From Ga0077548 sp035440445 (GTDB lineage: Bacteria > Pseudomonadota > Alphaproteobacteria > Rhizobiales > Xanthobacteraceae), in contig DAORMJ010000013.1 of NCBI GenBank assembly GCA_035440445.1, positions 1 through 64,000 of the forward strand: DNA of 64,000 nt, written 5' to 3'. Positions 16,663-24,710 of this stretch are shown here, piece after piece; the first letter of the stretch is position 1, and each line of letters opens with the position of its first letter. The notes beneath the pieces were generated by a model, which saw nothing but the letters and a program-made list of their open reading frames with translations, was not told the origin of the DNA and made no database searches. The translations under genes and the position numbers were made by a program.

Positions 16663-18018
16663 CTAAATCCTGATGTCCACGCCGCCGCGCAGCTGCGCGG
16701 CGAGCGCAGCATTGCCGGTAGCGATTTCGGTGATGATTTCGGCTTCCGCCTGCCCGCCGCGCGCAGGAGCGCGCATCTCGGGCGTGGAATTGTGCTGGCC
16801 CTGCTGCGTCTGCGCATCCTGTTGCAGCGAGAATTGCAGGCCACCGGCATCGGTTTTCAGCCCGGCGTTCTGCAATGCTTTTTCAAGCCCGCGCGCATCC
16901 CGCTGCAGCATGTCGAGCGTTTCCGCCCGTTCCACGATCAGCTTCGCCGTGGTGTTGCCTTTGCTGTCGATTTCGAGCCGCACGTCGATGCGGCCAAGCT
17001 CGGGCGGGTCCAGCCGGATGTCGAAACGCCGCTCGCCTTTTCCGGCGCGCGTTGCGATCTCGACCGCCAGTTGCTCGACCGGCACGCGCGTGGCGTCGGC
17101 AACGCTGTGCGTCTGCGCATTCACCGGCGCATTGACCTGCGCAGTCATCGCGAAGTTCGGCGCGACCGCATTGGAAGAAACCTGCGGCTTCACGCCTTCG
17201 GGCGCGGGCTCGTGATGATCCGCACCGATGGACAGCTGCGCATGCTTGCTGATCGCTGCCTGCAACATTTCGAGCGGCGCGGGAGCCTGCGCCGGATGAA
17301 CATTCGAAACGTTCGAGGCATTCGCCTGCGGCTGACCATCCGGCGAGGCCGACGCTTTCAGCGGCTTTACGAGCGAAGAGAGCGTTTCGGTGGAAATCTT
17401 CGGAAGCGCGACCTCCGCATCAGCATCGCCATTTTCCGCGGCCACCGCCGTTTCAAGTTCGGCCTTGAACGCGGCACCTTGTTTCGGCGCCGCGGCCTGC
17501 GCGGTCTCGACCGCTTCGGCAGCGGCAACAGGAGCCGTGGCGATGCTTGCGGGCGTCGGGACTTCGGCTGCTTCCGGCGCGATCGGCGCGGCCCGCGTCA
17601 CAGCATCCGCATCCGCGGTTGCAGCCACCGGCGCTTCCGGCTCTGCCTGCACGATGCCGAGCATCAACAGCGCATCGGCCGCTTCGTCATTCGTTTCCGC
17701 TTCGTCCGTTTCTTCGCCGTCTTCGGCAACAACGGGAGGAGCAACCGGGGTTTCCGTGGTTTTGCCTTCGGGCTTCGTTTCGTCCGGGGCGCGGCGCTTT
17801 GCCTGCCGCTCGGTATCTGCCTCCGGCTTCGGCGGTCTCGCTGCGGCGTCAGGCTGACGCTCCGGCACCCGCGGCGCGTCGGGTCGCCGGGCGTCTCTCG
17901 CATCCGCCACGGAATTCAGGACGTCCGAGAACGCCTCATCGGCTTCCAGCACGGAATTCTGCGGCTGTGTCAGGCCCGCGCGGAAACCTGCGGAGAATAC
18001 GGTGGCAACGCTCGGCAA
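16663..18018 (-). CDS. fliK: Flagellar hook-length control protein FliK
   Basis: About 451 residues. A long Ala/Pro/Glu-rich, probably disordered N-terminal part (to about residue 300) is followed by the Flg_hook domain, with ERRFDIRLDPPELGRIDVRL as the diagnostic motif, and a polar Gln-rich tail. FliK measures hook length and switches the export substrate. TTG 18018 is chosen as start because GAGGTG lies 7 bases upstream. The open frame continues 46 codons further but enters the region divergent to mnmA. It is followed by flgD. Confidence 0.85.
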   Translation of the reverse strand: MPSVATVFSAGFRAGLTQPQNSVLEADEAFSDVLNSVADARDARRPDAPRVPERQPDAAARPPKPEADTERQAKRRAPDETKPEGKTTETPVAPPVVAEDGEETDEAETNDEAADALLMLGIVQAEPEAPVAATADADAVTRAAPIAPEAAEVPTPASIATAPVAAAEAVETAQAAAPKQGAAFKAELETAVAAENGDADAEVALPKISTETLSSLVKPLKASASPDGQPQANASNVSNVHPAQAPAPLEMLQAAISKHAQLSIGADHHEPAPEGVKPQVSSNAVAPNFAMTAQVNAPVNAQTHSVADATRVPVEQLAVEIATRAGKGERRFDIRLDPPELGRIDVRLEIDSKGNTTAKLIVERAETLDMLQRDARGLEKALQNAGLKTDAGGLQFSLQQDAQTQQGQHNSTPEMRAPARGGQAEAEIITEIATGNAALAAQLRGGVDIRI

Positions 18019-18214
18019 GAAGGCACCTCGGAAAGCAGACGGATGGATCCGCCTGTTCCAGAGCAAGCCCCGGGCCAGCCGCAGACGGCCCGAAACGCCC
18101 GAAAAACCGCATTTTTCGCTGGCAGGAAGGCTTCGCCCGACCGGCAGATTCCGCACACCCGGCAGACTTTGCCGCCCCTTTCATTGGGAAATTTCGATCC
18201 CTATAACCCCGCGC

Positions 18215-19429
18215 ATGACACCGGATTTCCAGATCGAAGGCGACCCGCAGAAGACCCGCATCGTGGTGGCGATGTCGGGCGGGGTGGATTCGTCGGTCGC
18301 AGCAGCACTCGCCAAGCGCGCGGGTTACGACGTCGTCGGCATCACGCTGCAGCTCTACAATCACGGCGAGGCCGTGCAGAGAAAGGGCGCTTGCTGCGCC
18401 GGCTCCGACATTCACGATGCGCGCACCGTCGCGGCGAAGATCGGCATTCCGCATTTCGTGCTGGATTACGAAGCCCGCTTTCGCGAGCAGGTGATCGAGC
18501 CCTTCGCGGATTCCTATGCGCGCGGCGAAACGCCGGTGCCCTGCATTTCCTGCAACCAGACCGTGAAGTTCAAGGATCTGCTCTCGACCGCGAAGGATCT
18601 CGGCGGCGCGGCACTCGTCACCGGCCATTACATCGAGAGCCGCGGCGCGGGAGATTATCGCGCCAATCATCGCGCAATGTATCGCGCACATGATGCGGAC
18701 CGCGACCAGAGCTATTTCCTTTACGCGACCACGCAGGAGCAGCTCGATTATCTGCGCTTTCCGCTCGGCGGCCTCGCAAAGCCCGCGGTGCGTGCGATCG
18801 CGGAAGAACTTGGCCTGCTCGTTGCGAACAAGCCGGACAGCCAGGACATCTGCTTCGTGCCTTCGGGCCGCTACACCACGATCATCGACCGGCTGAAGCC
18901 GAATGCCGGCGAGCCCGGCGAGATCGTGCATAGCGACGGCCGCGTGCTCGGGCAGCATCAGGGCATCATCCATTACACCGTCGGCCAGCGCCGCGGGTTG
19001 AACATTGTTCTCAACACACCGGAAGCCGAGCCGCTTTACGTGCTCCGGCTGGAGGCGAAGACGAAGCGCGTCATCGTCGGTCCGCGCGAAGCGCTTCTGG
19101 TCGGCCGCGCGCGTCTGCGCGACATCAACTGGCTTGGCGATTCGCCGCTTGCTGAAATGGCGGCGGCAGGAAACCCGGTTTATGCGCGGGTCCGCTCGAC
19201 CCGCCAGCCGATCCCAGCACTCCTGCAGCAGGAAGCCGGCGAAACCTTCATCGATTTTCCGGAAGGGGAAGAAGGTGTCGCGCCGGGACAGGCCTGCGTA
19301 CTTTATGATAGCGCCAACCCGCGGGCGCGCGTGCTCGGCGGCGGGGTCATTACGGGCACCTTGCCGATCCGGCCGAGCCGGGAGAAAATAGTACCGTTAG
19401 TGCAACCCGTGGCGGCAGTGGCGGGTTAG
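18215..19429 (+). CDS. mnmA: tRNA-specific 2-thiouridylase MnmA
   Basis: 404-residue enzyme that thiolates the wobble uridine of Lys, Glu and Gln tRNAs. The ATP pyrophosphatase loop is SGGVDSS at residues 21-27. The catalytic cysteines are in PCISCNQTVKF and SQDICFVPSG. GQRRGLN and YVLRLEA mark the C-terminal domains. ATG 18215 is chosen because the domain begins 15 residues later; the longer open frame upstream overlaps the divergent fliK. The pmtA-like gene follows 19 bases after its stop. Confidence 0.93.
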   Translation: MTPDFQIEGDPQKTRIVVAMSGGVDSSVAAALAKRAGYDVVGITLQLYNHGEAVQRKGACCAGSDIHDARTVAAKIGIPHFVLDYEARFREQVIEPFADSYARGETPVPCISCNQTVKFKDLLSTAKDLGGAALVTGHYIESRGAGDYRANHRAMYRAHDADRDQSYFLYATTQEQLDYLRFPLGGLAKPAVRAIAEELGLLVANKPDSQDICFVPSGRYTTIIDRLKPNAGEPGEIVHSDGRVLGQHQGIIHYTVGQRRGLNIVLNTPEAEPLYVLRLEAKTKRVIVGPREALLVGRARLRDINWLGDSPLAEMAAAGNPVYARVRSTRQPIPALLQQEAGETFIDFPEGEEGVAPGQACVLYDSANPRARVLGGGVITGTLPIRPSREKIVPLVQPVAAVAG

Positions 19430-19448
19430 GCGCGTCGAAGGGGCGTAA

Positions 19449-20153
19449 ATGAAGACGGAAATGGCCGGCAACGGCAAAACCGCGCAGGGACTGGATCGGG
19501 CAACCATCGAAAAGGCCTATGCCCGCTGGGCTCCGGTTTACGACGTGGTGTTCGGGCCGCTGCTCGACATGGGCCGGCGCACCGCGACCAATGCCGCGAG
19601 CCGGATCGGCGGCCGCATCCTGAATGTGGGTGTCGGCACCGGGCTGGAACTTCCCTATTTCGACAAGTCTCATGAAGTCGTCGGCGTCGATATTTCCGAG
19701 CCGATGCTGCGCAAGGCGCAGGAGCGCATCGAGCGCGAGAAGCTCGCGAACGTGAAGGGCCTGAGCGTCATGGACGGCGCGAACCTCGCCTTCGCCGACG
19801 GTTCCTTCGACTGCGTGGTCGCGCAATTCGTCATCACCACGGTGCCGCAACCGGAAAAGACACTCGATGAGTTCGCGCGCGTGCTGAAACCCGGCGGCGA
19901 AATCATTCTCGTGAACCACATCGGCGCGGAGCGCGGCCTGCGCGCCAGCTTCGAGCGCTGGTTCTCGCAGCACGCCCGCAAGCTCGGCTGGTCGCCGGAA
20001 TTCCCGTTCAAGCGGATTTCGGACTGGGCCGAGAAGAACGGCAATGTCCGGCTCCTCGAGCGCCGCACGGTGCCGCCATTCGGCGTTTTCACGCTGATGC
20101 GCTTTGCCCGCGACGGCCAGGAAGCGGCGGCGCCCGCGGCGGCCACGGCCTGA
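19449..20153 (+). CDS. pmtA: SAM-dependent methyltransferase, PmtA-like phospholipid N-methyltransferase
   Basis: 234-residue class I methyltransferase. KAYARWAPVYDVVFG at the N-terminus, NVGVGTGLELPYF as the SAM motif, and GVDISEPMLRKAQERIE match Rhodobacter/Bradyrhizobium-type PmtA, which methylates phosphatidylethanolamine toward phosphatidylcholine. LKPGGEIILVNH is the post-II motif. The Ala-rich tail is not conserved. It may be co-transcribed with mnmA. Related ubiquinone-type methyltransferases look similar, so the substrate is a family-based inference. Confidence 0.75.
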   Translation: MKTEMAGNGKTAQGLDRATIEKAYARWAPVYDVVFGPLLDMGRRTATNAASRIGGRILNVGVGTGLELPYFDKSHEVVGVDISEPMLRKAQERIEREKLANVKGLSVMDGANLAFADGSFDCVVAQFVITTVPQPEKTLDEFARVLKPGGEIILVNHIGAERGLRASFERWFSQHARKLGWSPEFPFKRISDWAEKNGNVRLLERRTVPPFGVFTLMRFARDGQEAAAPAAATA

Positions 20154-20165
20154 GCGTTTCCATCC

Positions 20166-20194
20166 TTGACAGGAACGGCCGCGGGTTACATATC
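20166..20194 (+). promoter_or_regulatory. Probable promoter of the CAU tRNA
   Basis: TTGACA at 20166-20171, a 16-17 base spacer, then ACATAT/CATATC at 20188-20194, ending 37 bases before the tRNA. The -35 box is perfect. This looks like the strong housekeeping promoters that precede stable RNA genes in this group. Confidence 0.5.
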
Positions 20195-20230
20195 CCGGCC
20201 CTCTCGACGGTAGCTTTGTCGCGAACAGGC

Positions 20231-20307
20231 GGCGGGGTAGCTCAGCTGGTTAGAGCACGGGAATCATAATCCTGGGGTCGGGGGTTCGAGTCCCTCCTCC
20301 GCTACCA
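20231..20307 (+). tRNA. tRNA-Met (CAU), possibly tRNA-Ile2
   Basis: 77 bases including encoded CCA. Acceptor GGCGGGG pairs with CTCCGCT (two G-U pairs). The D arm is GCTC...GAGC. The anticodon stem CGGGA/TCCTG holds loop ATCATAA with anticodon CAU. The variable loop is GGGTC and the T stem GGGGG/CCCTC closes on TTCGAGT. The variable loop favours elongator methionine. A CAU tRNA could also be the lysidine-modified isoleucine tRNA, which sequence alone does not settle. An AT-rich island follows immediately. Confidence 0.9.
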
Positions 20308-20685
20308 AAAAATCCACTAAATAATTGAAAAATAAAAAGAAAAATGACTTTAGTTCCGTCATGTTCTAGGAACTTATTCCTGCAATACGCTAGTTATTCA
20401 TTAGAAGCAGTCTGACAACTTTAGTTATTGGCCTCTCTAATGAGAATGTTTATGATTCTTGTTACGGATTTTCAGTCCGTGAGGGGTGACACAACTAATT
20501 CTATGTTTCGGGGTTATCCCTGAAAGGAAAAGGGAGAAGCCTTTCGGCCTCTCCCCCCAACCACCTGCCGTCTTAAAACAAGCAATCGGCTGCCGGATCG
20601 CGTTAGCGGTTCGGCAGTCCTCGGCAGTGGGAACGAACGTTTTCCCATTTGCCAAACCGATAACGGACGTAATCACGCACCGGCA

Positions 20686-20736
20686 NNNNNNNNNNNNNNN
20701 NNNNNNNNNNNNNNNNNNNNNNNNNNNNNNNNNNNN
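20686..20736. other. Assembly gap (51 N)
   Basis: A run of 51 undetermined bases. The right edge starts with GGCGGG-TAAAAG-CCCGCC, a strong hairpin that may have hindered assembly. The true gap size is unknown, and sequence of any length, including mobile genes, could be missing here. Confidence 0.99.
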
Positions 20737-20989
20737 GGCGGGTAAAAGCCCGCCGCTCCGAAAGCGCGCCTTGCGCTCCGCTTCCCAATCAGAGGCAGGA
20801 CAGCGGTTCCGGAGTTGGCAAAGTCGCCAACCGATCAACGTCTCTAAAAGAACATGACTCCTACAAAAGTGGCAAGCCCGAACGGCTACCTGTGTGAAAC
20901 AAATCAGGCCCAATGTTCCCTGATTGTTCAAAAATTTGTACCCTATTTGTTCTTAACGATTTATTTCCTACACCTTAGTCTCCAGATTC

Positions 20990-21520
20990 TCAAATGTGAC
21001 GACTTTTGGTTTGCTGCGGAAGTCTTTCGGCGGCGCGCGCAACGAAATCATTTAGAGTTTGATCGAACGCGAACAACTTCGTGAATAGAGTTCGCAGATT
21101 TTTTTCCAAATCCGTGAACTGAAGCACGAAGTCCTCTTTCAAATTTCGTTGTTTCGAAATGTGAGGGTCGGGAATTATTGTAGTCGGCGGATGAAGAATT
21201 GCCCACATAGAATGAGCAGCAGCGTTACGCTGATTAGAATAGTTATTTACCTGACCAATTAATTCCGTTGCTGACTTTCGTACCTCCTTGTCCTCTTCCG
21301 CTTTAAATCGTTCACTCAACGCGGCAATGACAAGATCACGCTGCGCGCTATCGGATTTCAACGAGAAGAAAATTGCTTCAGCCATTTCTCTCTCAAGTCC
21401 TGAAACACCCCAGAAGATTCGATACAAAACAGCGTGAATTTCTGCCCAAGCCATCGTTACTCGGCCGACCAACTTAGCGTGCTCGTCGTAGACCTTCAGG
21501 TCTATTGGATTTTCATCCAT
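20990..21520 (-). CDS. Hypothetical protein with HEPN-like Rx4H motif
   Basis: 176-residue, mostly helical, charged protein with no signal peptide or membrane helix. I do not recognise the family. R98-N-A-A-A-H103 fits the Rx4-6H pattern of HEPN ribonucleases, and the helical context (TELIGQVNNYSNQRNAAAH) would suit it, but this is weak evidence. ATG 21520 is preferred over an adjacent TTG because GGGAG lies about 7 bases upstream. Codon use is much more AT-rich than in flanking genes, and it lies inside the tRNA-adjacent island, so acquisition by transfer is likely. Confidence 0.6.
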   Translation of the reverse strand: MDENPIDLKVYDEHAKLVGRVTMAWAEIHAVLYRIFWGVSGLEREMAEAIFFSLKSDSAQRDLVIAALSERFKAEEDKEVRKSATELIGQVNNYSNQRNAAAHSMWAILHPPTTIIPDPHISKQRNLKEDFVLQFTDLEKNLRTLFTKLFAFDQTLNDFVARAAERLPQQTKSRHI

Positions 21521-21596
21521 CAAATACTCCCTATGAAATTACCCGCGCAAAGTTTCAAATAATTGCTTCGCTCTCGTTCTTTGAAAAGGAGCGAAC

Positions 21597-21701
21597 ATGA
21601 AAAAAAAACGAACTCATAAGGTCCTCAAGCCAGCCGATGACGCGGTGCAGTGGGCTAACAAACCATCCTTCGAGCAACGGCTGAGTTTCGCCCGCGAGTA
21701 G
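21597..21701 (+). CDS. Possible 34-residue basic small protein
   Basis: ATG at 21597 follows AGGAG by about 5 bases. The frame codes for a 34-residue peptide beginning MKKKRTHKVLKPADDAV and ending at TAG 21701. It lies in the AT-rich island, on the opposite strand from the HEPN-like gene. The ribosome-binding site is good, but length and composition do not separate it from chance. Confidence 0.25.
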   Translation: MKKKRTHKVLKPADDAVQWANKPSFEQRLSFARE

Positions 21702-21792
21702 GGGCAACTTGGCTCAGCAAGATCACCAAGAAAAGCGCCGCAAAAAATATGGACCTGGTAAAAGATTGCTGAAACCACGCAAAACTTCGTCG

Positions 21793-21820
21793 GGGGGAGT
21801 GAGTCGGTCTCCGCTACAAA
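21793..21820 (+). repeat. Imperfect copy of the tRNA 3' end (candidate attR)
   Basis: GGGGG, three bases, GAGTC, GGT, CTCCGCTAC, AAA aligns with 20280-20310 of the tRNA gene and its flank (GGGGG, TTC, GAGTC, CCTC, CTCCGCTAC, CAAA), in the same orientation. All of GGGGG, GAGTC and CTCCGCTAC match; there are two single-base gaps. It may be the decayed right attachment site of an element inserted at the tRNA. Confidence 0.45.
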
Positions 21821-21848
21821 GCCCGACTGACACCCCTTGAAAACTCTA

Positions 21849-21911
21849 GCTATTTTTTTGCGCGTGAGGCTGTTAAATCATGGCAGCCTCACGCAACTAG
21901 TTGAAAATAGC
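21849..21911. repeat. Extended inverted repeat with 11-bp core
   Basis: Core arms GCGTGAGGCTG (21862-21872) and CAGCCTCACGC (21884-21894) have an 11-base loop. An outer pair, GCTATTTT (21849) and AAAATAGC (21904-21911), brackets it. No T run follows on either strand, so a simple terminator does not fit. It lies just beyond the candidate attR. From 21912 to 22009 nothing further is visible. Confidence 0.6.
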
Positions 21912-22009
21912 GGGAATTAGTCAGGGGGATTGGCCAAAACGGACCTCCCTACCAACTTCTCCGGTTTCACCGAAACCATTTTCAGAAATGCTGCGAGGAT
22001 AACGTCCGC

Positions 22010-22046
22010 TTTCAGGCGGCGTTCATGCGCAATCTCGTTCATCATG
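22010..22046 (+). repeat. 37-bp element, copy 1, upstream of the first paralogue
   Basis: Matches 24711-24747 at 33 of 37 positions (both start TTTCAGGCGG and end TTCATCATG). It lies 42 bases before the ATG of the first membrane-protein gene. It could be a shared promoter or leader element, or a remnant of the gene duplication. Confidence 0.6.
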
Positions 22047-22087
22047 GGCGGAACGATAGCGGCGGCCGGAAGAAAGATTCCCTCCCG

Positions 22088-23344
22088 ATGAAAGAAGCGA
22101 CCGCCCCCCGCGGAGCGCTGTTCCCGATCCATCCGCTCGCGCTGGCGATCCTCTGCATCGGCGCGTTCGCGGTCTATTGGTCTTCGTCTTTCGTGCTCGA
22201 TACCCCGGTCCGCGACGGCCGCATGCAGTTCGGCGCCGACACGCTCGATTTCGCGCCGCTGGCGAACGGCGAAATCAGCAACCGCAATCTGCGCCTGCAC
22301 CCGCTCACGATTTCGCTGTCGCTCGTCTGGCTGAAACTGGTTTCGCCGTTCACGGCATGGCTGGAGCCCGCGCAACTGCACCGCGCGCTCTTTGCGCTGA
22401 TCGGCGCGCTTGGCGTCTGGGCGGCGGTCAGCGCCTTCGCCGCCCTGGTCCAGCGTCAATACGTGGCGCTGCTCGGCGTGATTTATGCGAGTTCGCTCGG
22501 CATCTGGTATTTCGCGAGCATCGAAGAATCGAAAATTCTAACGGCCGGCCTCGCCTCGCTTTATATCGCGGTCTATCTCCATATCCGCGAAGCCCCGTCG
22601 CGCCGCGGCTTGCTGTTGCTTCACGCAGCGCTGCTCGCGGCCTGCCTCAACGAGATCGTGGCGGCGTTTCTGGTCGCGATTCCTGCGGTCGATTATTTCC
22701 TCCGCTTTGGTTTCAACCTGAAAAAAATCCGCTGGATTTTCCTGCACGCGCTGATCCCGCCCGCTGTGCTTTTGCTGCTCGAATTTTTCGTGAACGGCGT
22801 GATCGCAGCACCTACGAACAATCCGGAGAACGCGTCTCACTTCAGCATGTTCTTCTATTATCTCGTGCGCCAGCATTCGCTGGCCGCGGCCTATATCTAT
22901 GTCATCAACTGGCTCTTCTTCAGCATCGCGGCACCGGCGCCCGAAGCCGACTACATTTTCAGCAAATGGCCGATGCACCCTTATTACTTCGAGCCAACGA
23001 TCCTGAACTATTTCAGGTTTCTGCCGCAGGCTGCGATTGCGATCACGTTCTTCGTCGTGCTGGCGGGAGCCTTGCTTGCGCTATGGAAGAAGGCGTTGAG
23101 CCGCGACCTTTCCGTCATGCTGCTAGCACTTCTGGCTTATGCGCTGGTGCGCTGCCTGTTCTTCTATTTCATCCACCCGCTGGAAGGCCTTTTGTTCACC
23201 GGCCCGGTCATCCTCGCGCATCTGATGCTGCTGACAGTGCCGTTCTGTGCGTCTTCGCTGCCGGCGAAGCAAGGGATCCTCGCGGCCTTCGCGCTGTTGC
23301 TGATGATCGGCAACGGCCTCTTTATCACCGGCCTTGCCGTCTGA
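22088..23344 (+). CDS. Polytopic membrane protein, GT-C-like, paralogue 1
   Basis: 418-residue protein with roughly ten membrane helices. It is the first of three tandem paralogues. Shared landmarks are AFAVYWSSSF in helix 1, FGAD in the first extracytoplasmic loop, RLHPLT, GALGVWAA, the invariant IWYFASIEESKIL, ACLNEIVAAFLVAIPA and WLFFSIAAP. An acidic motif in the first outer loop followed by many helices suggests a GT-C fold lipid-linked glycosyltransferase, but this is an inference. ATG 22088 is chosen; an in-frame ATG 21 codons upstream would add a polar extension. The next paralogue starts 10 bases downstream. Confidence 0.75.
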   Translation: MKEATAPRGALFPIHPLALAILCIGAFAVYWSSSFVLDTPVRDGRMQFGADTLDFAPLANGEISNRNLRLHPLTISLSLVWLKLVSPFTAWLEPAQLHRALFALIGALGVWAAVSAFAALVQRQYVALLGVIYASSLGIWYFASIEESKILTAGLASLYIAVYLHIREAPSRRGLLLLHAALLAACLNEIVAAFLVAIPAVDYFLRFGFNLKKIRWIFLHALIPPAVLLLLEFFVNGVIAAPTNNPENASHFSMFFYYLVRQHSLAAAYIYVINWLFFSIAAPAPEADYIFSKWPMHPYYFEPTILNYFRFLPQAAIAITFFVVLAGALLALWKKALSRDLSVMLLALLAYALVRCLFFYFIHPLEGLLFTGPVILAHLMLLTVPFCASSLPAKQGILAAFALLLMIGNGLFITGLAV

Positions 23345-23354
23345 CGGTGCCTGC

Positions 23355-24656
23355 ATGAACGCGACCCCGGCAAACACGCAGAGCCCGCCCGCAGCGCCGG
23401 GCATCTTCCTCCCGCTGCATCCGCTTCTTCTCTTGCTCATCTGCGCAAGCGCTTTCGCCGTTTACTGGCACACGTCGTTTATGATCGTCGCGCGCGACAC
23501 GAGTACGATGTTCGGTGCGGATACATGGTTCTATACCGAGCTTGCCGACGGCCACATCATCGCGCGGCTGCGCAGCGACTATTTTCTCGACCGCATCTTC
23601 CGCTTTCACCCGCTCACCGTCTTCCTCGCGGCGGGATGGCTGAAACTACTCTCGCCGCTGACCGCATGGTTTGCGCCGGAGGAACTGCTGCGGGCGATGT
23701 TCGCGCTGACCGGAGCGCTCGGCGTATGGGCCGCGATCAGCGCATTCGCCACCCTGCTCCCGCGCATGCAGGCGGCACTCTGGGGCGTGATCTACGCCGC
23801 CTCGCTGAACATCTGGTATTTTTCCAGCATCGAGGAATCGAAAATCCTCTCAGCGACGCTCGCGACCATCTATATCGCCGGGTGGCTGCATCTTCGCGTA
23901 AACCCGTCGCGCCGGGGATTCCTGTTCCTAAGTGCAATCTTGCTGCTCGCCTGCCTCAACGAAATCGTCGCCGCCTTCATGGTCGCGGTTCCGGCCGTCG
24001 ATATATTCTTGCGCAAGGGCTGGAACTGGCGCGAACTGCGCTGGCTGTTTCCACACGCATTGATGGCGCCGCTCGCTTATCTCCTCACCCAACTCCTGAT
24101 CTACATTTTTACAAGCAGCACCACGCCGCATGCCGAAGGCGCGAACCATCTCGACACGCTGCTATGGTACATCGCGCAGAATAGCTTCTCTCTGGAGTCT
24201 CTCCACGCCTTCGCCGTGCGCTGGCTGTTCTTCAGCATTGCAGCACCCGAGCCGAATATCTATTTCGCCAATCCCGCGATCCAGTATGGCGGCGATTTCT
24301 TTCCCGCGCTCTGGCTTTACTTCGTCAATCCGCTTCCCGCGATCGTCGCGCTCATGGCCGCCGGCATCTTTATCGCCTGCTTCTGGCGCGAGCCGGATGC
24401 CGCGCGCACGCCGCTGTCGCCGATCCTGCTCGGACTTGCGGCTTACGCGCTCGTGCGCGGTGTGTTCTTTTTCTTCTTCATTCCGAAGGAATATCTGCTC
24501 TACAGCCCGAGCGTGACGCTCGCGCACCTCTTGCTGATCGCCGTGCCGTTTGCCCGGTCGCGGCTTCCGGGCAAGCCTTATGTCATCGCGGGTTTTGCCG
24601 CGGCATTGATTGCCAGCAACGCGATCTTCCTCTGGACAGTGAAAGCTTACGGGTGA
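23355..24656 (+). CDS. Polytopic membrane protein, GT-C-like, paralogue 2
   Basis: 433 residues, with the same helix layout and landmarks as its neighbours: AFAVYWHTSF, FGADTWFYTELADG, FRFHPLTVFLAAGWLKLLSP, IWYFSSIEESKIL, ACLNEIVAAFMVAVPA, RWLFFSIAAPEP and YSPSVTLAHLLLIAVPF. It is closer to paralogue 3 than to paralogue 1 in the last third (the YSPSVTLAHLL block is shared only by 2 and 3). ATG 23355 begins a short Pro-rich cytoplasmic tail before helix 1. Retention of all landmarks argues that all three copies are functional, perhaps with different substrates. Confidence 0.75.
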   Translation: MNATPANTQSPPAAPGIFLPLHPLLLLLICASAFAVYWHTSFMIVARDTSTMFGADTWFYTELADGHIIARLRSDYFLDRIFRFHPLTVFLAAGWLKLLSPLTAWFAPEELLRAMFALTGALGVWAAISAFATLLPRMQAALWGVIYAASLNIWYFSSIEESKILSATLATIYIAGWLHLRVNPSRRGFLFLSAILLLACLNEIVAAFMVAVPAVDIFLRKGWNWRELRWLFPHALMAPLAYLLTQLLIYIFTSSTTPHAEGANHLDTLLWYIAQNSFSLESLHAFAVRWLFFSIAAPEPNIYFANPAIQYGGDFFPALWLYFVNPLPAIVALMAAGIFIACFWREPDAARTPLSPILLGLAAYALVRGVFFFFFIPKEYLLYSPSVTLAHLLLIAVPFARSRLPGKPYVIAGFAAALIASNAIFLWTVKAYG

Positions 24657-24710
24657 AAAACTTCGCTGACCGCCCGCCTTGTGCGGCAAAAAAGTTCGGC
24701 GCTGCGCGAC

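Larger units (their letters stand above)
20308..21820. mobile_element. Candidate decayed integrative element at the tRNA 3' end
   Basis: The segment is clearly richer in A+T than its flanks. It begins directly at the tRNA 3' end and ends at 21793-21820 with an imperfect, same-orientation copy of the tRNA T-arm/acceptor region. It holds the scaffold gap and one recognisable gene (20990-21520). No integrase or transposase is visible. Between 20308 and 20989 I see no convincing gene; open frames there read through the Ns. This is the pattern of a tRNA-targeting island that has lost its integrase, or whose integrase fell in the unassembled part. Confidence 0.45.

Noticed and set aside
20231..20307. 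Assignment of the CAU tRNA as initiator tRNA
   Set aside because: The acceptor ends with a G-U pair and the anticodon stem lacks three G-C pairs in a row, so initiator features are absent. Elongator Met or Ile2 fits better.
20437..20931. Open frames on both strands that run through the N gap
   Set aside because: Their continuity depends on undetermined bases, and no domain or ribosome-binding site is visible.
20854..21084. 76-codon plus-strand frame overlapping the end of the HEPN-like gene
   Set aside because: It overlaps a better-supported gene, has no clear ribosome-binding site, and ends in a shadow of that gene.
21849..21911. Hairpin considered as a rho-independent terminator
   Set aside because: The T run lies before the stem on the plus strand and becomes an A run after it on the minus strand. 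Neither orientation gives stem plus U run.
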